Source of the DNA: a virus
IMG/VR virus record: IMGVR_UViG_3300038424_000171
Location: 1 to 58,345 of that record
Length of the DNA: 58,345 bases
Reading direction: 5' to 3' (one strand)
Shown: one piece after another, positions 47,275 to 57,328 of the stretch
Layout: every line of letters begins with the position of its first letter
How positions within the stretch are numbered: position 1 is the stretch's first letter
The notes under the pieces: generated by a model
Database searches by the model: none
What the model was told of the DNA's origin: nothing
The model's input: the letters and a program-made list of their open reading frames with translations, nothing else
Program-made: the position numbers and the translations under genes

Positions 47275-50200
47275 ATGCCCGAACTTGACCCTACAACTCT
47301 CGCGCCCGTAGGGCAAACCGCACCCGCCGGGGGCGGCATGGAGCTTGACCCCGACACCTTGCAGCCCAAGCAGGGTGCGTTGCGCCGCACCGCGGGCTAC
47401 GTCGGGCAGGAACTAAGCGACATCGCACATCATCCCATCAGGTCGGCACTCGGACTAATACCAGGCGAGCCGGAAGCCGCCGAAGCGTACAAGAGCGGGC
47501 TGACGCCCGACGCACAGTCCGAACTCGCCGCACCGACCAGTCTCGGCATGGAAGCGCGGTTCGGACTACTCACGCCAGAGAACACCAAAGAGAAAGTCGC
47601 CGAAGCGGAGAAGGAATCGTCGGAGCGCGCGAAAGAGATTGAAGCGAGTCCGACTCAGCGCGCGATCGTCGGCGGACTTCGCGGAGCACCCAAGACTCTC
47701 GCCGAGTACGAGCTGGCGGGCAAAGCGTTCGGACCAGTATCCAGCGTAACTGGCAAAACGGGTGCGGCGGCAACTATCGGAGCGGCGTTCGGTGCGGAGC
47801 AAGCCGCGAAAGAAGAAGCACCGAAGGGTGAACAGGTCGATGCCGCGAAGCAGGCGGCGGACATCATCACTGGCGGGGTGGTCGGCGGTGGACTCGGTTA
47901 TGGCGGCTCGTTGCTTGAACACGCTCATCTGGCCGAACCGTACCTTCGCGCGCAAGGGATGACGCCGCAGGTCGGGCCGGAAGCTAGCGTCGAGGCGCAA
48001 GAAGCTGCGGCAGAACCCTCCCGGCCGGAAGCACCGAAAGAAGAAGCAAAACCAGCAGCGGAAGAAGGGAGGAAGCCTAGCGAGGCGGAGACACCCAAAG
48101 AAGTCAAGGCGCCCGTCGCTACGGAAGTCGCCCCTTCTCCTGCGGCTGACGTACCGCCAGCCGTCGCCGACCAACTAACGGCACTCAGCGCCCATCCTCA
48201 CGGCTCCATCGAGGAAATCAAAGTCGGCGACCTACGGAAGAATTCCGACCTGTTGAAAGTCGACCCCGACCGTTTTCAGTTTAAGCAGAACGTGAACGAC
48301 AAGGGCGTCGGCAAAGACCTCGGCGACATCAACGAATATAAAACTGGACTCTCTGACGTACTCACGGCGTACCATGCGCCCGACGGTAATTTCATAATCG
48401 ACGGGCATCACCGTCTCGACGCGGCGCTCAGGCTCGCGGACGACAACGACGTGATCCGTTATCAGTGGCTCGACTCTGGCAATTCCATCCCGGGTGCGAT
48501 CGAACATAACGTCACTGATGCGGCGGCGCGGGCATTCGGCGCTCTCAAGAACATGGCGAATCAGCGCGGCACCGCCTACGACATGGCGAAGTTCATGCGC
48601 GAGTCTGACATGGGCGCGGCTGACCTCGCGAAGATGGGCATCAGTCTGACCGAAGCGAAAACGTCCGACGCGCTCGCGATGAAGAATCTGTCGCCGTTTC
48701 TCTGGCAGCAATTCCGTACCGGCAACCTTCGCGATTCTCTGGCCGTGACGCTCGGCCGTGAACTACCTGACGACCAAATCGCGCAAGACGATCTCTACAA
48801 GCTCATCTCCGGCAAGGAAGTCAAAGGTGAGATGCGGCCGCAGCAACTCACCAATCTGATTCGACTATCGAAGGGCGTCGAGACCGTGCCCGAAGAAGGC
48901 GGTTCTCTATTCGGAAAAGATTTCTTCAAAAAGACGACGCTCCCGCAGCAGGCGCTCATTCTCGACCAGGTGCAGACGGAACTCGAGCGCGATGCCCGTC
49001 GGATGTCGGGAACCGCCAAAGAGCAGGAACTCCTCGAAAGCGCGGGACAGACCAAAATCGACAAACCCGAACTCGAGGCGAAGGCGCGCGAAGCGAAGAC
49101 GGTCGCGGAACTGCTGCCAAAGTTTGCGTACAACGCGGACACCGACACGAACGCCGCGATCAAGGAAATGGCGTATCGGCTTGCCGGCGACTCGAAGCTA
49201 AAAGGAAAGATTCTCGGCGAAGCACGAGCTGCGATCTCCCAAGCGGTGATGCGGGATGCGCGGCAGGCGGGATTGTCTGGAGAACAATTTAGCGAGCCTG
49301 CCCCAGAAGAACCTTCACTGTTCGGCGGCAAAGGCACTGAACTATCAGGCGGCATCGTGCCGGTACAAGCGGCGAAGCACCTCCAGGGTCTTGGCGCTTG
49401 GGTGATGGAGAAGCTGTCGAGCGGCAAGGTATCGACAACGCTCAAAGCGGCGATGGCGCCTGAAATGGTTGATACGTTCTCGAAGCGCGAATCGACGATG
49501 GTCGAGGAGAAAGCGGCAGAACTTCGCGCCCGCGTCGGGTCCGCGCGGCATCTATGGGCGCCGCTGCATTCGTTCTATCAGAACGTAATTGGCGCGGGCG
49601 ACGACTGGAAACAGGCGTTTCAGATTTACTCCAAGCTAGAACACGGCAACCTCGATGCGCTCCCGAAAGAACTCCAGCCGTTTCAAAAGATGGCGCGCGA
49701 GGCGTTCGATACCGTCCACGAGCGCATCCAGAAAATCAAAGGCGGCGATGCGGGCTATCGGGACGACTATCTACCGCATATGTACGCGGAGCCACCGGAC
49801 AGAGTGAAGGAAGTATTTGGCTCACTCAAGAACGCAACAGGGCGTGCATTGACTGGACCGAAGGGGTTTCTTCAATCGCGCACCTATCGCGACATGATGG
49901 AAGCGATTACGGAGGGCGGACTCACGCCCAAATTTAAGAACCCCGTCGATATGATGCTCGCGGGACTTCAGAACGAATGGCGCTACGTCACCGGGCAGGA
50001 ACTCTTCAACAACATGAAGGATGCCGGTCTCGCGCGATTCTTCAAGTTCGGCGAGAACCCGAAAGGATGGGCGCCCATCGACGACAAGATCGCCAAGGTG
50101 CGGACGTATTCTCCGACAGAGCACGGCTACATCGAGCGCGGGCACTACATGGCACCGGAAGCAGCGGCGCGTGTTCTCAACAACCATCTTGGTCCGGGGC

Positions 50201-52023
50201 TCGGATCGCGAGACGGCATCTTCGGTCCGCTGTCGTCGGCAAGCGCCATCGGCAATCAGATCCGCGTCGGACTATCGGCATTCCACATTATGCTCGAAGC
50301 GAACTCGGCCGCGGACATCGAAGCCGGCGGCGTTATCGGCGAGGGATTGGGGAGGATCGCGCATGGCGACCTGAAGGGCGGACTATCGGCGTTGTCGCGC
50401 GTGCCGCGCACTTGGATGACGCCGGTAGAACTCTACAAGACGATCGCGAAGGGACGTGAAGTTCAGGGCGCAGCTCACGCGGGAATGTTTGAAGACCCCG
50501 CAGTGAAGTCGGTTCTGCTCGGGGGCGGGTCATTTGATTACGGCGATTCGATTATGACCGAGGCGCTGACGCGAGCCTTTCAAGATAAGTTCGGCACCAA
50601 ACTCGGGCGGGCAGGTCGGGTCGCGCACGGCATCGCGGATTCGGTGCTCGGCTTCACGATGAAGAAGGTCGTCACGCCGGCAAAGCTCGGCAGTTTCCTA
50701 AGCCTCTATGACACGGAACTAAAGCGCGCCTACGCCGCGAATGGTGGCGAAGACATCCCGTTCGTTCAGCGGCGCGAGATTGCGAGCAACGTGCGGCGTC
50801 ACCTCGACGATACGATGGGGCAGATTGCCCGCGACAATCTTCATTTCGGCAACAAGATGAAGGACGCCCTGAGCCTCATTATCGGGTTTCCGGGCTGGAA
50901 TATCGGCACCGTGCGCCTATTCGGTGGCATCGTCCGCGGCGCCGGAGAACTGATGACGGGTCGCGAACTAGACCCACAGGCTCGCCTCGCACTGCAATTT
51001 GCGGCGGGGAAAGCGATTCGAGCAGGGATCACCGGTACGGTAATCAACCGTCTCGTCACTGGACACATGCCTCAATCCATCGTCGAGATGTACACATGGC
51101 CGACCGGACAGAAAGACAAGAACGGCAACTACATTCGCGTGTCTCCACCTGAATATCTTATTCGCGACCTGCTGTCGTACATGGGGCATGAAAAGACCGG
51201 CATCGGGCCGGGGCACGCGCTGGTCGAGACGGCGATGGGGAAACTCAACTGGCCGCTTGCGGCTGGGTACGAGATTTATCGCAATGCCGATTTCTTCAAC
51301 CGCCCCATCACCTTTCGAGATTCAAGCGTGCCGGCTAATGCGATGCGGATCGTGAAGCATATCGCAGAGGCGGGGGGCGTCCCTTTTGCCCTGACCAACA
51401 TCAAGGAACAAGCAGAGGAAAAAGGCACCGATGTAGGAAGCGAACTTAAGGCGGGGCAATTCGGCGCGTTGGCGAAACAGGGCGCGGTCGGCGTTCTTGG
51501 CCTGACACCGGCACCGTCGTCGCTACGTCAGACGCCCATGCAGAACTTCGTATTCGGGCTTCTCAATCAGCAGGGACGCCAAGCGCCCCAGGCATCGTCG
51601 CCGGAACAGATGGAGACCGACAACCAGGTGCGTCGATTCAAAGGCGAGATGCGGGACTATCTGGCGGGTCGGACCAAGCAGCGTCCTGATATAAAGCCGC
51701 TGATCGATGCGCGCATGACGCAGAAGCAAATTGCGCACACTCTTAAGGGTGCGAAGATATCTCCGATCGAAGCGGCACTCGAACAGGTAGGGGCAATGCC
51801 GCACGGGCAGGGTATTATTAGCCTCGCGCAGGCTTGGCAAGTTGCGAATAAAGACGGGAACGAGAACGACATGAAGATAGTCCGTAACGTCGCGATCCGC
51901 CGTCTGAAAACAGAGTGGCCGCAACTGACGCCGGAACAGCGGAAACAAATCGGGCCGATTATCAACAAGATGCTGAGTCCGAAGACCGAGCGCGAGGCGG
52001 CAATCGAAGGAGGCGGAGTATGA
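47275..52023 (+). CDS. Giant ejection/polyvalent-type protein with ParB-like domain
   Basis: A 1582-residue protein. Residues about 300-480 hold a ParB/Srx-like region (HGSIEEIKVGDLRKNSDLLK and FIIDGHHRLDAALRL). Residues 100-300 are Ala/Glu/Lys-rich. The C-terminal 900 residues are helical, with segments such as RREIASNVRRHLDDTMGQIA and FPGWNIGTVRLFGGIVRGAG that recall domains of large phage polyvalent proteins. Such proteins are packaged and injected with DNA. Last residues form a lysine-rich helix. Catalytic function is not shown. Confidence 0.7.
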   Translation: MPELDPTTLAPVGQTAPAGGGMELDPDTLQPKQGALRRTAGYVGQELSDIAHHPIRSALGLIPGEPEAAEAYKSGLTPDAQSELAAPTSLGMEARFGLLTPENTKEKVAEAEKESSERAKEIEASPTQRAIVGGLRGAPKTLAEYELAGKAFGPVSSVTGKTGAAATIGAAFGAEQAAKEEAPKGEQVDAAKQAADIITGGVVGGGLGYGGSLLEHAHLAEPYLRAQGMTPQVGPEASVEAQEAAAEPSRPEAPKEEAKPAAEEGRKPSEAETPKEVKAPVATEVAPSPAADVPPAVADQLTALSAHPHGSIEEIKVGDLRKNSDLLKVDPDRFQFKQNVNDKGVGKDLGDINEYKTGLSDVLTAYHAPDGNFIIDGHHRLDAALRLADDNDVIRYQWLDSGNSIPGAIEHNVTDAAARAFGALKNMANQRGTAYDMAKFMRESDMGAADLAKMGISLTEAKTSDALAMKNLSPFLWQQFRTGNLRDSLAVTLGRELPDDQIAQDDLYKLISGKEVKGEMRPQQLTNLIRLSKGVETVPEEGGSLFGKDFFKKTTLPQQALILDQVQTELERDARRMSGTAKEQELLESAGQTKIDKPELEAKAREAKTVAELLPKFAYNADTDTNAAIKEMAYRLAGDSKLKGKILGEARAAISQAVMRDARQAGLSGEQFSEPAPEEPSLFGGKGTELSGGIVPVQAAKHLQGLGAWVMEKLSSGKVSTTLKAAMAPEMVDTFSKRESTMVEEKAAELRARVGSARHLWAPLHSFYQNVIGAGDDWKQAFQIYSKLEHGNLDALPKELQPFQKMAREAFDTVHERIQKIKGGDAGYRDDYLPHMYAEPPDRVKEVFGSLKNATGRALTGPKGFLQSRTYRDMMEAITEGGLTPKFKNPVDMMLAGLQNEWRYVTGQELFNNMKDAGLARFFKFGENPKGWAPIDDKIAKVRTYSPTEHGYIERGHYMAPEAAARVLNNHLGPGLGSRDGIFGPLSSASAIGNQIRVGLSAFHIMLEANSAADIEAGGVIGEGLGRIAHGDLKGGLSALSRVPRTWMTPVELYKTIAKGREVQGAAHAGMFEDPAVKSVLLGGGSFDYGDSIMTEALTRAFQDKFGTKLGRAGRVAHGIADSVLGFTMKKVVTPAKLGSFLSLYDTELKRAYAANGGEDIPFVQRREIASNVRRHLDDTMGQIARDNLHFGNKMKDALSLIIGFPGWNIGTVRLFGGIVRGAGELMTGRELDPQARLALQFAAGKAIRAGITGTVINRLVTGHMPQSIVEMYTWPTGQKDKNGNYIRVSPPEYLIRDLLSYMGHEKTGIGPGHALVETAMGKLNWPLAAGYEIYRNADFFNRPITFRDSSVPANAMRIVKHIAEAGGVPFALTNIKEQAEEKGTDVGSELKAGQFGALAKQGAVGVLGLTPAPSSLRQTPMQNFVFGLLNQQGRQAPQASSPEQMETDNQVRRFKGEMRDYLAGRTKQRPDIKPLIDARMTQKQIAHTLKGAKISPIEAALEQVGAMPHGQGIISLAQAWQVANKDGNENDMKIVRNVAIRRLKTEWPQLTPEQRKQIGPIINKMLSPKTEREAAIEGGGV

Positions 52024-55000
52024 AGATTCGGCTGGCGATTATCTGTCTCCTTGCAACTCTAGTACTGCCGCATCTAGCGGTTGCGCAGACGGCTACACCG
52101 ACAGTGACCGCCACAGCGACGGCAACTGCCACGGCAACGCCTACTGCCACGCCGACGCCATGCGGCACGCTGCGTCAAATTGTCAGCGGTGCGTCCAACT
52201 CATGTACCGCGAGTTTCCCGTCGCTCTTGACTCCAACTCTAGGCGACCTGATGGTGGTTAATCTCAATACGATAGGAAGCGGCAACACGCCTGCTTCGTT
52301 GACCGTCACAGACACTCAAGGAAATAGCTGGATTCCTCATCCTCAGAACGGCAACAGCAACGTGTGTTCGTCCACGACGAAAGTGTGCTCCGCTCAATTC
52401 GCGACGATTGCGAACGCTAGTACATCCGATATTGTTACCGTGCACATCGGGTCGCCCGGCTCGGGTACTTGCCGGGCTATTAGTTCCGTTGCCGATTTCT
52501 TCGGTAATGCGAACTCGGCGGTTTATGACGGGTCGAATTGGGGCAGCAGCGGCTACAGCACCACGCAGGTTACGGGGCTGACCGCGACGACAATTCAGAA
52601 CGCCGAGATAGCGGTCGGTGAAATCGGGATCAGCCTCGGCACCGGCCCGACGAGCGGGCCGACCGAGTACGGCACGGCAAACGGCTCCGCTGCGAGTATT
52701 GCGAATTATGTGGGGCCAGGCATCGGACAGTTTATCGGATGGGTGAATCAAAATCTCGCCGGGACCGAAGGACTTGACTGGACGACTGGCGCGAATGTTT
52801 ACAATACCGGGCTGATCGGCACCTTCTTTTGCTCCGGTGCGGCAACCCCGACGCCGACTGCTACCGCCACATCAACCGCCACCGCAACCGCCACGACCAC
52901 ATCAACCGCGACCAAAACCGCCACCGCCACGGCGACGCCTACGATCAGCGCAACGCCTACGATCAGCGCAACGCCGACTGCGAGCGCATCATCTACCGCG
53001 ACGACTACAGCGACTCCGACTGCGACTCCGACTGCACAACCATCAGGTCCGCCTGTGGCCTGTCTGACTGGAAATCTCCAGCACCTCTACGGCATCGGTG
53101 CAGTCAAGGCGCGCGTGAATTACAAGACGCCGGCGTTCCCGCAGGTGCCTCCATTCGGCGGGTCGGTTATCCCCGGCGTTGACCTCTGCTCATCGATCAC
53201 TGACGCCAGCGGCAACCTGCCTACGAGTGGTCAATGCACCTGCTTCATCCAGGGGGAATGCCTGCTCGTACAAGTCGGCACGGGGCAGCCTGTGCAAATC
53301 CAGATTCCGATGATGACTGGCGCCGATTTGAGCACACTGATTCTGGCGAATACGGATCCCGATTCCATAGTGACCGACATCGATCTCGCCGGCCCCGACT
53401 TCTCGGGGTACACCGTGGCAAATCCGTCCGATGGCGCGATCGGAACGGCGACGATTACCAGTCCGTCCGCCTACTCAGTACAGGCCAATGGCAGTTTGAA
53501 CCTCAACATCAGCGTGAACGGAAACCTTCAAGTTGTCACGTTGAATGGCAGCTCGACGTTGACGCTTACGAATTTCGCCAGCGGCGGCAAGTTTGTCATC
53601 GACACCTTGGAGAACTCGACAGGCGGATACACGCCGACATTCGCGGTTCCTGTTGGCTACTCGCTGGTCTGGGCGGGCGGCGGCATTCAACCGCCGTCTT
53701 CGCTGACTGCGGATACTTACTCGGAGTGGCAGTTCGCAGTGTCCAACACTACGGTTGTCGGCGTGTTGCTCCAGTCTCCCAACGGCGGCAACAGCTTCAG
53801 TTCCTTGAGCGTCGCATCCGGCATTACCGACACGGGCCAAGTGGACGTATTGCCGATCATCGCAGAGAGTCCGACCGTGACGGTCCAAGGTACGGAAGGC
53901 TCGACTACCTACACTTACGCGCTGATGTGTAATGATAGCACTACCGGGCAGACGACGGCATCTCCATTCGTCCCTGTGACTGATGGGAACGCCGTTCTGA
54001 GCGGATCGAATTATAATCAGATTTGCGCGGCAAACGAGGCGGGATGCGTGTCGTGGACGGTGCTCAAGACCAACACCTCAACGACTTTGGGAACCATCGC
54101 GGCTCCGAGCGGGTGCCTGAACGACACGGGGCAGGCGACGACAGCCTGTACGCAGACGATCAACGGCGCGAGTTTTCCTTGCTCGACGGCCAATACGACT
54201 GGAGCGATTGATGCGAGTCTGTGGGTTGGAAATTGGGCGCTGCTCACGGCAACGGGGCAGATTCCCTACGCCGCCAGCCCATTCGTCGATGCGGCTCTCA
54301 ACGGTTTCACAGGGCAACTCTCCGCCCCGACTGCTCCGGTCATCACGCAAGGCGGAACGACCGGCTCGACCACCTACACCTACTATCTCGTCTGTCACGA
54401 CTCGCACGGTGGCTCGACGGTGCCATCAGGGGCCGGATCGACGGGCACCGGCAACGCGACGCTTTCAGGAAGCAACTATAATATCGTGACCTTTCCCGGC
54501 GAACTGGGATGCGTCACTTGGGACGTGCTCTCGCCGGACACGGCGCATGTGGTGTCACTGACGCCACAGCCGGGGCCGACATTCAACGATACGAGTAATT
54601 GTCAGAACACATCACCCGTTACTTGCAGTCCGTACACGACACCGGCGACGAATACGACCTCGGCTGACGCTTATCTCTACAGCGCGCCGAACGGTCAAGC
54701 GACGCCTGTGGGCGCGAGCGCTCCAGCGTGGCAACCGATTCTCGCGTCAGACGTGCCGGGCTTCGACAATGTAACCGTCAACGGGATTCCCGCCAAGGGC
54801 TACCTTCCCATCGCCACGGGACCAAACTCCGGCACCTGGCAATCGGGAACGAGCATCACGCAACTAATCACGCATGGGCAGCAGCTCGTCACCGTAAGCC
54901 AGGCCTTCACCGTGCCTGCAAACGTCTTTTCCATCACGGCTGAGTGTTGGGGTGGAGGAGGCGGAGGAGGAGGATACGGCGCTGGCCCTGTTTCCGGCAC

Positions 55001-55463
55001 GGCTGGAACCACGACATCGTTTGGAAGCGGCAGCGGCGTGATATGCAGCGCTGGCGGGGGGCAAGGCGGACAGTCGGTAACGTCAGGCAATGCTGGCGCG
55101 GGCGGCGTCGGCGGGATACCAGCCACAGGCACGTTGACGATTTCCGGCCAGAACGGACAAACTGGCGCCAAGTATGTCAGCGTTAGCGGATTTGTCGCAG
55201 GTGGCGGCTCCCCGCGTGGAGCACTGGGCACCGAGAGCAGCAACGCGGGAACGCCAGGTGCCGGCGGCGCGGGCGCCACGCCTACAGGGGTCGGTGCAGA
55301 AGGCGGCGGCGGGGGCGGCGGCGGTGCTTATGCCGAGGGCCAGACGCAGACCTCGCCGAATGCGGTATTCACCGTGACGATTGGCGCCGCGGGTGCCGCT
55401 GGTACGGCCGCAACCGTCGATGGGATCGCGGGGGCTCCGGGCGAAGTGCTGATCACCTGGTAG
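52020..55463 (+). CDS. Large exported fibre-like protein with Thr/Ala linkers and Gly-rich tip
   Basis: A 1147-residue protein, ATGA overlap with the giant gene. It has a signal peptide (KIRLAIICLLATLVLPHLAVAQ region), then a short Thr-Ala linker and a beta domain with PTLGDLMVVNLNTIGSGN. A second long Thr-Ala-Pro linker follows (about residues 275-340). Several beta domains come next, with two related segments GSTTYTYALMCND and GSTTYTYYLVCHD. The C-terminus is a Gly-rich domain (CWGGGGGGGGYGAGPVSG onward) like receptor-binding tips. Tail fibre or host surface adhesin; the signal peptide makes a simple virion role odd. Confidence 0.75.
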   Translation: MKIRLAIICLLATLVLPHLAVAQTATPTVTATATATATATPTATPTPCGTLRQIVSGASNSCTASFPSLLTPTLGDLMVVNLNTIGSGNTPASLTVTDTQGNSWIPHPQNGNSNVCSSTTKVCSAQFATIANASTSDIVTVHIGSPGSGTCRAISSVADFFGNANSAVYDGSNWGSSGYSTTQVTGLTATTIQNAEIAVGEIGISLGTGPTSGPTEYGTANGSAASIANYVGPGIGQFIGWVNQNLAGTEGLDWTTGANVYNTGLIGTFFCSGAATPTPTATATSTATATATTTSTATKTATATATPTISATPTISATPTASASSTATTTATPTATPTAQPSGPPVACLTGNLQHLYGIGAVKARVNYKTPAFPQVPPFGGSVIPGVDLCSSITDASGNLPTSGQCTCFIQGECLLVQVGTGQPVQIQIPMMTGADLSTLILANTDPDSIVTDIDLAGPDFSGYTVANPSDGAIGTATITSPSAYSVQANGSLNLNISVNGNLQVVTLNGSSTLTLTNFASGGKFVIDTLENSTGGYTPTFAVPVGYSLVWAGGGIQPPSSLTADTYSEWQFAVSNTTVVGVLLQSPNGGNSFSSLSVASGITDTGQVDVLPIIAESPTVTVQGTEGSTTYTYALMCNDSTTGQTTASPFVPVTDGNAVLSGSNYNQICAANEAGCVSWTVLKTNTSTTLGTIAAPSGCLNDTGQATTACTQTINGASFPCSTANTTGAIDASLWVGNWALLTATGQIPYAASPFVDAALNGFTGQLSAPTAPVITQGGTTGSTTYTYYLVCHDSHGGSTVPSGAGSTGTGNATLSGSNYNIVTFPGELGCVTWDVLSPDTAHVVSLTPQPGPTFNDTSNCQNTSPVTCSPYTTPATNTTSADAYLYSAPNGQATPVGASAPAWQPILASDVPGFDNVTVNGIPAKGYLPIATGPNSGTWQSGTSITQLITHGQQLVTVSQAFTVPANVFSITAECWGGGGGGGGYGAGPVSGTAGTTTSFGSGSGVICSAGGGQGGQSVTSGNAGAGGVGGIPATGTLTISGQNGQTGAKYVSVSGFVAGGGSPRGALGTESSNAGTPGAGGAGATPTGVGAEGGGGGGGGAYAEGQTQTSPNAVFTVTIGAAGAAGTAATVDGIAGAPGEVLITW
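52090..52165. repeat. Thr-Ala microsatellite, first linker of the large fibre
   Basis: Imperfect ACN-GCN repeats right after the signal-peptide region of the 52020 gene. Confidence 0.75.
52845..53045. repeat. Thr-Ala-Pro microsatellite, second linker of the large fibre
   Basis: About 200 bases of ACN-GCN repeats with interspersed Pro, Ser and Lys codons. Includes the tandem block ACGCCTACGATCAGCGCA, present twice in a row near 52940-52970. Confidence 0.8.
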
Positions 55464-55471
55464 GAGTATCA

Positions 55472-56029
55472 ATGAAGATTATTAAAATTCTACCGCTGCT
55501 GATGCTCCTGCTTGCGCCATCTCTTCACGCAGCCTGCACGAATGGATGTCCGAATAACAGCGGCATCGGAGCAAACGTTGTAGGCGGACCGCCATCGGGA
55601 GCCGGCGAGTGCATCGAGTCGATTAGCCCGACTACCGCGCAATGGGTGTCATGCCCGTTCGCGTTGCCCTATCCGCTGGCGTTCTATTTCGCGGGGCCGT
55701 TGCCACTTGTGAATAGCGAATCTGATTGCGCGTTCGTGCCGAATGCGGCGACGATACCTCTCAATCTCGCGCGGTCGGGATGCTCTGCAACTACCACGGC
55801 GTTCGGTTCGGCAGTCTTCACTGTGACTGATACCCCATACGGCGGACTGCCGTCCACGGTTGCCACGTTCACTTTTACGGGCGGCTCGAAACTTTGCACG
55901 CCTTCGCTTCAAGCTGCGATTCCGATAGCGGCCAGAGACACGGTTTGCGTAGTCGGGCCAGCGAGTGCAGACGCGATCTTGGAAGGCGTTGTCGTCACGG
56001 TTTACGCCACGACGACGGATTATCCGTGA
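55472..56029 (+). CDS. Exported beta-rich protein
   Basis: A 185-residue protein with a signal peptide (KIIKILPLLMLLLAPSLHA), then CTNGCPNNSG and a beta-rich domain with seven Cys. It belongs to the exported cluster but lacks the Thr-Ala linker. No family recognised. Confidence 0.7.
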   Translation: MKIIKILPLLMLLLAPSLHAACTNGCPNNSGIGANVVGGPPSGAGECIESISPTTAQWVSCPFALPYPLAFYFAGPLPLVNSESDCAFVPNAATIPLNLARSGCSATTTAFGSAVFTVTDTPYGGLPSTVATFTFTGGSKLCTPSLQAAIPIAARDTVCVVGPASADAILEGVVVTVYATTTDYP

Positions 56030-57045
56030 ACTGGAGGCTGACATTCACAGGAGTTTTGATGTGCTTGTTGTATGCAACGTCGGGAGAGGCGCAAATCGCA
56101 GTCGTGGGTGTGCCGTCGGCGGCTTCGACTGTTACCAACGGGTTCACCGGCGGGCATGGATGTACGGCAGTGGAGTGCCCCGACATTCTAAGTCTGACGC
56201 TGAATAAGCCTACGGGCACGACGAGCGGAGATGTCGAATTGATCGGCCTGTATTTCGGTGACAGCTCCACATCGCCGTACCTGACACCTCCGGCTGGATG
56301 GACTCCCCTGGTATCCGAGATTGGCAGCAGCGCTTTTCTGGCGCTCTATTGCCTGAATGCAGGGGCCAGCGAACCCGCAAGCTATACCTTCCAGTTCAAC
56401 GGGAGTTATTGGGGCTACCTTTTTGCTTCGGGCGGTATCATTACTTATTCGGGTACGCAACCATGCGCGAGTCTTCTGGACACGAATACCGCCAAGGCGG
56501 GCGACGGCACAGTGCCGGTTGCTGGCGGTGTCACGACCACTATTCCGAACGACTGGATTGCGACGTTGTGGGGGTTCTCGTCCACCGATGCCGGCGGTAA
56601 CGAGGTATCGTCCACTCTCACGATCCCAAGCCCCTTGAATTTGGAATACGGGGTTTCATCGGTGGCGGGAATTCCGCCGGCAGGGGCGCTCGGAATTACC
56701 TGGGGAGATGAGGGGCCGGTCTCGCCTGGGCCGACGGGCAACTTTACGGGCAGCCTTACGAACAGCATCTTTTGGGATGTTTATACGCTTGCGCTCGCAC
56801 CTGCGAGTCCCACGGCGACTGCGACGCCGACTGCCACTGCAACGTCAACAGCCACTGCAACGTCAACAGCCACGGCAACCTCGACAGCAACGGCTACGGC
56901 GACTGCTACCGCTACCGGCGTTGCGACGGCGACTGCTACCGCTACCGCTACCGGCGTTGCGACGGCTACCCCAACTGCCACAGTTAGCGCGACACCAACA
57001 GCGTCACCAACGCCTGCGGGTAGGGTAACGGTGAGGATTCTGTGA
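56026..57045 (+). CDS. Exported lectin-like protein with C-terminal Thr/Ala tail
   Basis: A 339-residue protein starting at GTG 56026, overlapping the previous stop (GTGA). A better ribosome site precedes ATG 56059 but would remove half of the signal peptide (WRLTFTGVLMCLLYATSGEA). A beta domain with TTSGDVELIGLYFGDSS and ITYSGTQPC resembles the GDLMVVN domain of the 52020 protein. The C-terminal 75 residues are Thr-Ala-Pro repeats. Possibly exposed on the cell surface or virion. Confidence 0.72.
   Translation: MNWRLTFTGVLMCLLYATSGEAQIAVVGVPSAASTVTNGFTGGHGCTAVECPDILSLTLNKPTGTTSGDVELIGLYFGDSSTSPYLTPPAGWTPLVSEIGSSAFLALYCLNAGASEPASYTFQFNGSYWGYLFASGGIITYSGTQPCASLLDTNTAKAGDGTVPVAGGVTTTIPNDWIATLWGFSSTDAGGNEVSSTLTIPSPLNLEYGVSSVAGIPPAGALGITWGDEGPVSPGPTGNFTGSLTNSIFWDVYTLALAPASPTATATPTATATSTATATSTATATSTATATATATATGVATATATATATGVATATPTATVSATPTASPTPAGRVTVRIL
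56810..57015. repeat. Thr-Ala microsatellite in the 56026 gene
   Basis: Over 200 bases of ACN-GCN repeats, including two adjacent copies of GCGACTGCTACCGCTACC at 56901-56918 and 56930-56947, evidence of recent slippage or unequal exchange. Confidence 0.8.
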
Positions 57046-57070
57046 CCACTGAGTGGCAAGGGCGTTGGGT

Positions 57071-57328
57071 ATGCGGAAACTAGCTCTACTCATCGCCGTG
57101 GTGCTGATGCTCGCGGGCACGGCGCGGGCGCAGATAGCGATTCCGATGCCGACCGCGACGCCGTGGCGTCCGCCGCCTATGCCACCGACCCCAAGCTGCA
57201 AAGGCTGCGGAACGCCGACTGCGAGTCCGACTCCTACGGAGATGTGGTGCGGGTCGTTCCTGCCGTCCTGCGAGTGGTGGAAGTGCGGCGTGCAGGTGCC
57301 TACACCATGTGCGATAGGGACGCCATGA
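57071..57328 (+). CDS. Small exported Cys/Pro-rich protein
   Basis: An 85-residue protein from ATG 57071: signal peptide LIAVVLMLAGTARA, then a Pro/Thr-rich segment with six Cys (CKGC, CGSFLPSCEWWKC, PC). Cys spacing suggests disulfides. The DNA for the signal peptide (57087-57130) is repeated exactly in the next gene. Confidence 0.68.
   Translation: MRKLALLIAVVLMLAGTARAQIAIPMPTATPWRPPPMPPTPSCKGCGTPTASPTPTEMWCGSFLPSCEWWKCGVQVPTPCAIGTP
57087..57130. repeat. Signal-peptide coding repeat, copy 1
   Basis: 44 bases identical to 57350-57393, coding most of the signal peptide up to the cleavage region GTARA. Confidence 0.9.

Noticed and set aside
53231-53932. Open frames on both strands within the 52020 gene
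   Set aside because: Shadows of a Thr/Ser/Gly-rich coding sequence; no independent start signals.
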